Origin: Candidatus Dormiibacterota bacterium
Lineage (GTDB): Bacteria; Chloroflexota; Dormibacteria; Dormibacterales; Dormibacteraceae
Assembly: GCA_955652585.1 (NCBI GenBank)
Contig: CATPBF010000193.1
Span: 1-10,468 of the forward strand
Length of the DNA: 10,468 bases
Direction: 5' to 3'
Position 1 is the first letter of the stretch; each line of letters starts with the position of its first letter. Positions 7,335 to 10,468 of the stretch are shown here, one piece after another. The notes under the pieces were generated by a model. It saw nothing but the letters and a program-made list of their open reading frames with translations. It was not told the origin of the DNA and did no database searches. A program made the translations under genes and the position numbers.

Positions 7335-7751
7335 ATGCCATCGAAGCTCGTCGACCCGAAGACGATCCCCACGCAGACTTTCGACTGGGGCCTGATCAAG
7401 CCCCTCGTCGCGAAAGCGAACACCCACAACCCGGCTATGAGCATGCTGCACGTGGTGCTGCTTCCAGGTAAGGGCCACACCCGCCACAACCATCCCGACG
7501 CCGACGAGATCCTTTACATCCTGGCCGGCCATGGCGAGCAGATGGTGGACGACGGCAAGCCTTTTGCAGTCGCGGCAGGCCAGGCCGTCTTCATTCCCAC
7601 CGCAGCCTTCCACTCGACGATCAACACGGGCTGGGAACCGCTGAGCCTGCTCGCCATCTATGGACCGGCGGGGGCCGAAGAGGCGCTGCGGGGCCTGCCC
7701 GATTTCGTCGAGGTGGCGCCCGGAAAAACCGCCGGTCTGATGCGCGCCTAG
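7335..7751 (+). CDS. Single-domain cupin protein
   Basis: A 138-residue cupin, last gene of the plus-strand operon. Its ATG lies 13 bases after the previous stop and 5 bases after a perfect AAGGAGG (7323-7329). Both cupin motifs are intact. Motif 1 is G45-x5-H51-N-H53-x4-E58-x6-G65. Motif 2 is FIPTAAFHSTIN (86-97) with His93 and Asn97. The HxH, Glu and His residues form the usual metal site, so a metal-dependent isomerase, dioxygenase or a ligand-sensing role are all possible. It has no DNA-binding domain, so it is not an AraC-type regulator. Tight linkage to the Tm-1-like pair suggests it processes or binds the same metabolite. The substrate is not identifiable. Confidence 0.9.
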   Translation: MPSKLVDPKTIPTQTFDWGLIKPLVAKANTHNPAMSMLHVVLLPGKGHTRHNHPDADEILYILAGHGEQMVDDGKPFAVAAGQAVFIPTAAFHSTINTGWEPLSLLAIYGPAGAEEALRGLPDFVEVAPGKTAGLMRA

Positions 7752-7774
7752 CCGTCCAGCCGGGCGATGGGCTT

Positions 7775-7852
7775 GCCGCACGGCTGGCGCCAGACGTGCG
7801 TAATTTGGCTCCTGAAGCCGCACGGTTGGCGCCGAACGTACGGAATGGCGCC
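7775..7852. repeat. Tandem pair of imperfect palindromes between convergent operons
   Basis: Two related units, 7775-7812 and 7817-7852, start 42 bases apart. Both begin GCCGCACGG, then share TGGCGCC, ACGT and an AA-TGGC tail. Each contains a 24-bp imperfect palindrome (7777-7800 and 7819-7842) centred on GGCGCC. In the first, 11 of 12 pairs match. In the second, one pair is changed on both sides (C-G to T-A), one becomes a wobble and one is lost. Both copies keep the same G/A mismatch at pair 7. Pairing rather than sequence alone seems conserved, which suggests a REP-like element or paired RNA hairpins. The spacer holds no credible gene. Confidence 0.7.
7777..7806 (+). terminator. Possible terminator of the Tm-1-like operon
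   Basis: The first 24-bp palindrome (7777-7800), 26 bases past the cupin stop, is followed by TAATTT (7801-7806) on the plus strand. The stem is strong but the U-tract is short and broken, so termination may be weak or helped by the second hairpin at 7819-7842. On the minus strand no T-run follows. Confidence 0.35.
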
Positions 7853-7873
7853 GGGTGGTAAGCGTCGTCCCAC

Positions 7874-7891
7874 GGCCTATCCGAATAGGCC
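7874..7891 (-). terminator. Hairpin spanning the epimerase stop codon
   Basis: GGCCTAT and ATAGGCC form a perfect 7-bp stem around a 4-base loop. The TAG stop of the epimerase gene (7879-7877) lies within the stem. No T-tract follows in either direction. It could act as a U-less terminator or as a 3' end stabiliser for the minus-strand operon. Confidence 0.35.
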
Positions 7892-8740
7892 TCTCAGAAA
7901 GGTCAAGCCCTCGGTAGCGATCGCGTCCTGCGTCGCGGCCAGGGGACGCCAGATCGCGGCGGCTTTGGCGATCGCCTGGTTCTCGATGGTGAACGATTCG
8001 ATGACGATGGGTCCCTCGTATCCGGCGGTGTGAAGCGCCGCTGCGATCGACGGCCAGGGGATCTGGTCCGCGCCGGGTGCGCCCCGGTCGCACCCGCAGG
8101 CATGGAAATGGGCGACGTGCCTGCCGCAAGCCCGGATGGCGGCGGCCGGATCGTGCTCCTCGATGTTCATGTGAAATGTGTCAAGCAGCACGCCCAGCGC
8201 GGGTGAGTCGACCCCGTCGACCACCTCCATCACCTGCTCCGCCGTGTTGATGAAGCTCGTCTCGAAACGATTCAGCGGCTCGAGCGCCAGCGTGACCCCA
8301 TGCTCGCCCGCATAGTCGGCGAGGGGACGGAGGCTCTCGACCAGCCGTCCGATGGCGACCGCCCGCTGCTTTGCGTCCATCGGCCACGTCTTTCCGACCG
8401 GCGAATAGATCGGCCCCGCCAGCGAGCGCGCGCCGATGGCCGCGGCCATATCGGTGGCGCCGCGGATGTACGCCTGAGTCGATTCGATCACCGCACGGTC
8501 GTCGCTGACCAGGTCGCGGTCGGGCGACATGACCGCGCAGGTGGTCGCGTGCAGGCCGAGCCCGTCCAGCAGCTCACGCGCGCGGCCAGGATCCCAATCG
8601 CCCAGGTTCTCGATGGGCAGCTCGATCACATCGAATCCGAAGCCACGCACGCGTGGCGCCAGCGCTGCCAGGCGTTCGTCGGTCAGGGGCGAGACCCAGA
8701 TCCAGGTGTTGGCACCGATGGGATTTGACCCCATGTTCAC
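7877..8740 (-). CDS. Sugar isomerase/epimerase, D-tagatose/D-psicose 3-epimerase-like
   Basis: A 287-residue AP-endonuclease-2-type TIM barrel, cytoplasmic. It resembles ketose 3-epimerases: NRFETSFINTAEQ (157-169), DTFHMNIEE (187-195), HFHACGCDRGAPG (211-223), ESFT (248-251). By recalled alignment with the Agrobacterium D-psicose 3-epimerase, the metal ligands are Glu154, Asp187, His213 and Glu248, with Glu154/Glu248 as the catalytic pair. Substrate-contacting Glu160, His190 and Arg219 are also kept. All key residues are intact, so an active Mn/Co-type epimerase or isomerase is likely, on a free ketose or a 3-keto sugar. The start is GTG at 8740, overlapping the upstream TGA (GTGA); an ATG two codons on (8734) is an alternative and neither has a clear SD. 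It is last in the oxidoreductase operon, so it may rearrange that enzyme's product. Confidence 0.88.
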   Translation of the reverse strand: MNMGSNPIGANTWIWVSPLTDERLAALAPRVRGFGFDVIELPIENLGDWDPGRARELLDGLGLHATTCAVMSPDRDLVSDDRAVIESTQAYIRGATDMAAAIGARSLAGPIYSPVGKTWPMDAKQRAVAIGRLVESLRPLADYAGEHGVTLALEPLNRFETSFINTAEQVMEVVDGVDSPALGVLLDTFHMNIEEHDPAAAIRACGRHVAHFHACGCDRGAPGADQIPWPSIAAALHTAGYEGPIVIESFTIENQAIAKAAAIWRPLAATQDAIATEGLTFLRGLFG

Positions 8741-9162
8741 GGCGTCGGCCGGTAGACACGGCCGCGTGCGATGACAGAGGCGATCAGACCGTCCTGCTCA
8801 TAATCGGGCGGCTCCTCGTGGTGGATCGGAACCGACTGCTGGCCGGGGTAGCCGATCGCCGACCTGACCTCGGGGTTCAGGAAATAGCCGCCCGCCACGA
8901 CCTCGGCCAGCACCCCGAAACTGGCGGGATCGTCCACGCGCAACCGCGCCACGGCCGCGGCCGGAGCGACGCCCTTCATGCGATCGAGCACTGCAGCCAA
9001 CGGCGGCCCGAAGTCCGGACGCAGCCGCAACACCTCATCGAGCCAGCGCGTCGCCACGCCCGCCTCGCTTGCCGACGGCATCCCGTCGCCCTTGGGGATC
9101 AGCACGTCGGCGACCGCGGCCAGGGCTGTCCGCCGGCTCGTATCGAACTTCGCTGCGCTCAT
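8737..9162 (-). CDS. Gluconate 2-dehydrogenase subunit 3-like protein
   Basis: A 141-residue protein of the small-subunit family that accompanies GMC-type sugar and polyol dehydrogenases. Family marks are the opening TALAAVADVLIPKGDGMPSA (12-31), GVATRWLDEVL, and the later GGYFLNPEVRSAIGYPGQQ block. Its ATG overlaps the stop of the GMC gene by 4 bases and its own TGA overlaps the epimerase start, so all three are translated together. Many homologues in Gram-negative bacteria carry a Tat or other export signal. None is visible here: residues 1-11 run straight into the domain, which suggests a cytoplasmic complex. Its role in the family is to support folding, stability or transport of the large subunit. 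No cofactor motif is seen. Confidence 0.87.
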   Translation of the reverse strand: MSAAKFDTSRRTALAAVADVLIPKGDGMPSASEAGVATRWLDEVLRLRPDFGPPLAAVLDRMKGVAPAAAVARLRVDDPASFGVLAEVVAGGYFLNPEVRSAIGYPGQQSVPIHHEEPPDYEQDGLIASVIARGRVYRPTP

Positions 9163-10468
9163 GAGGAGGTGCGCGCGCTGCGCCTCTCGGCGATCAGGTG
9201 GTCGACGCCACGCAGCGCCACCGCCGCGATTGTGGCCGTGGGATTCATCCCCGCGGATGTCGGCCAGGTGCTCCCGTCGAAGATGTACAGGTTCGGCACG
9301 TCATGGGCGCGGCCCCACTGATCGACCACCGATCGCGACGGATCCGAACCCATCATCGCGGTCCCGAGCAAGTGCCAGCCGGTCGCCCTGATGAACGGTG
9401 CGATCACGGTCTCATACGCTCCCGCCGCCTCGAGCGACTCCTTCGCGCGCTCCTGGTGGAAAGCCATCAGGCGCCGCGAGTTTTCCGACATCCGGTACTG
9501 GATCCGCGCGGCCGGAATTCCGGAGTCGTCGGTTTTCACGGGATCGAGGACGACTCGGTTCGACTCCTCGGGAAGGTCCTCGGCGATGATGCCCCACATC
9601 GCGGAGCGGCCAAGCCTCTTGCGCAGCTGCTGATGGAAGCCAGGTCCCCAGATCGCGTTCTCCTCGCCCCACGGATACGCGTGCGTCATCGACAGCGGCC
9701 CGCCGGTCGGCTGCAGACCCCATTTGGCACCCCGCACGAAACCACGCGACGCGTCCGTCTCATAGAACTCGAGCGAATGAATGTGCTGACCCCAGGCGCC
9801 TTGCCACGAACCGAGGTCGTCGTCGAACAGGCCGACGACTGTCCCGAAGGGATGCATCATGAGGCGCTTGCCGACCAATCTCGAAGAGTTCGCGAGGCCG
9901 TCGGGCTGGGCGTCGGTAGCCGACAGGAGCAGCATCCGCGGAGTGCCGATCCCGTTGCACGCGAGGATGGTGACAGCGGCGCGCTGAACGTGCTCCTTGC
10001 CATCGCGGTCCACGAACAACGCTCCGGTGGCCAGGCCGTCTGGACCCACGAGCAGGCGCTTCACCCTCGCCCCGGTCAGCAGCGTGACCCCCCGCTCGAC
10101 GGCCACCGGCCAGTAGGTGCGGTCGACGCTGGCCTTCGCGCCTTCGGAGCAGCCCCATAGGCAAGTGGCGCGTTGCGTGCACGGGTTGAGGCGGCCGTAA
10201 CGTTGGGTTGCGATCGCATTCGGTCCCGGCCACCAGTGCCAGCCGAGATCGTTATGCGCCTTCGCGACGCGGCGGCCCATCCGGCCGAGCGGGACAGGGG
10301 GCATCGGCGGACCTTCACCGGGAGGAAAGGCGGTGTCGCCGGCCAGACCGGAGACGCCCCAGTCGCGCTCGGCGCGCACGTAGTAAGGCTCGAGGTCCTC
10401 GTACGTGAACGGCCAATCATCCGCGACCCCGTCGAGCGAGCGCACTCGAAAGTCCGAAGGCAGGTTGC
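9159..10468 (-). CDS. GMC-family FAD-dependent oxidoreductase (N-terminus outside window)
   Basis: Large catalytic subunit of a sugar or polyol dehydrogenase. The frame is open through the right edge: residues before the GTG at 10445 (NLPSDFRV) still read like the family, so the N-terminal FAD-binding GxGxxG region lies outside. About 435 residues are visible. The C-terminal GMC domain has the active-site His in WHLLGT (codon 9374-9372) and the paired Asn in GMNPTATIA (codon 9245-9243), plus NLYIFDGSTWPT. A CX5CX3C cluster (10181-10149) in LNPCTQRATCLWGCSEGAK matches a Cys-rich segment common in the gluconate/fructose/glucoside dehydrogenase branch. Whether it holds an iron-sulfur cluster I cannot say. 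The neighbouring subunit 3 supports this branch over choline or cholesterol oxidases. The substrate is unknown; a 3-keto-sugar product would fit the adjacent epimerase. Confidence 0.92.
   Translation of the reverse strand, partial: NLPSDFRVRSLDGVADDWPFTYEDLEPYYVRAERDWGVSGLAGDTAFPPGEGPPMPPVPLGRMGRRVAKAHNDLGWHWWPGPNAIATQRYGRLNPCTQRATCLWGCSEGAKASVDRTYWPVAVERGVTLLTGARVKRLLVGPDGLATGALFVDRDGKEHVQRAAVTILACNGIGTPRMLLLSATDAQPDGLANSSRLVGKRLMMHPFGTVVGLFDDDLGSWQGAWGQHIHSLEFYETDASRGFVRGAKWGLQPTGGPLSMTHAYPWGEENAIWGPGFHQQLRKRLGRSAMWGIIAEDLPEESNRVVLDPVKTDDSGIPAARIQYRMSENSRRLMAFHQERAKESLEAAGAYETVIAPFIRATGWHLLGTAMMGSDPSRSVVDQWGRAHDVPNLYIFDGSTWPTSAGMNPTATIAAVALRGVDHLIAERRSARTSS

Noticed and set aside
7775..7852. 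CRISPR array
   Set aside because: Only two imperfect units, spaced by 4 bases rather than by spacer-length unique sequence, and no cas genes.
7767..8033. 88-residue plus-strand ORF with a doubled PHGWR segment
   Set aside because: The doubling comes from the tandem palindromic DNA repeat, and the frame then runs antisense into the epimerase gene.
8648..8672. Third copy of the palindromic repeat inside the epimerase gene
   Set aside because: It shares CGCACG and TGGCGCCAG but lies in conserved coding sequence and lacks the matching second arm; probably chance in GC-rich DNA.
10443..10445. GTG at 10445 as the true start of the GMC oxidoreductase
   Set aside because: Family-like residues continue upstream in the same open frame to the window edge, and the FAD-binding N-terminus is absent from what is visible.

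Overview
The window is GC-rich and densely coded, with frequent 4-base ATGA/GTGA overlaps and several TTG or GTG starts. That style, together with a lipoprotein-type solute receptor, fits a high-GC soil or environmental bacterium of the Actinobacteriota or Chloroflexota type. This taxonomic guess is inference from style only: no rRNA or marker gene is present.

The layout is three gene groups. (1) Minus strand, 5085 down to the left edge: a complete HAAT-family (branched-chain amino acid/amide type) ABC importer in the order livH, livM, substrate-binding lipoprotein, livG, livF. livF runs off the left edge. The receptor gene sits in the middle of the operon behind a 117-base leader. (2) Plus strand, 5268-7751: a tight operon of a Tm-1-like/UPF0261 protein, a TIM-barrel protein of the phosphoenolpyruvate-hydrolase-like family, and a small cupin. 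The first two genes overlap by 4 bases and correspond to the two halves of the fused plant and fungal Tm-1 proteins. (3) Minus strand, right edge down to 7877: a GMC-family FAD oxidoreductase (N-terminus outside the window), a gluconate 2-dehydrogenase subunit 3-like protein and a ketose 3-epimerase-like sugar isomerase, all overlapping by 4 bases.

Groups 1 and 2 are divergent from a 182-base control region. It carries a recognisable promoter toward livH, an inverted repeat lying over that promoter's -10, and a strong GC hairpin in the leader of the Tm-1-like gene. Groups 2 and 3 converge on a 125-base spacer with two tandem, structure-conserving 24-bp palindromes and a third hairpin at the stop of the epimerase gene.

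A reasonable reading is a small-molecule uptake and catabolism locus. The importer probably brings in a carboxylated, amide-like or polyol-type compound that the Tm-1-like/TIM-barrel/cupin trio acts on. The oxidoreductase and epimerase cluster oxidises and rearranges a sugar or polyol and may or may not belong to the same pathway. The substrate is not determined by the sequence, and the chemistry of the Tm-1-like and TIM-barrel pair is the least understood part of the window.
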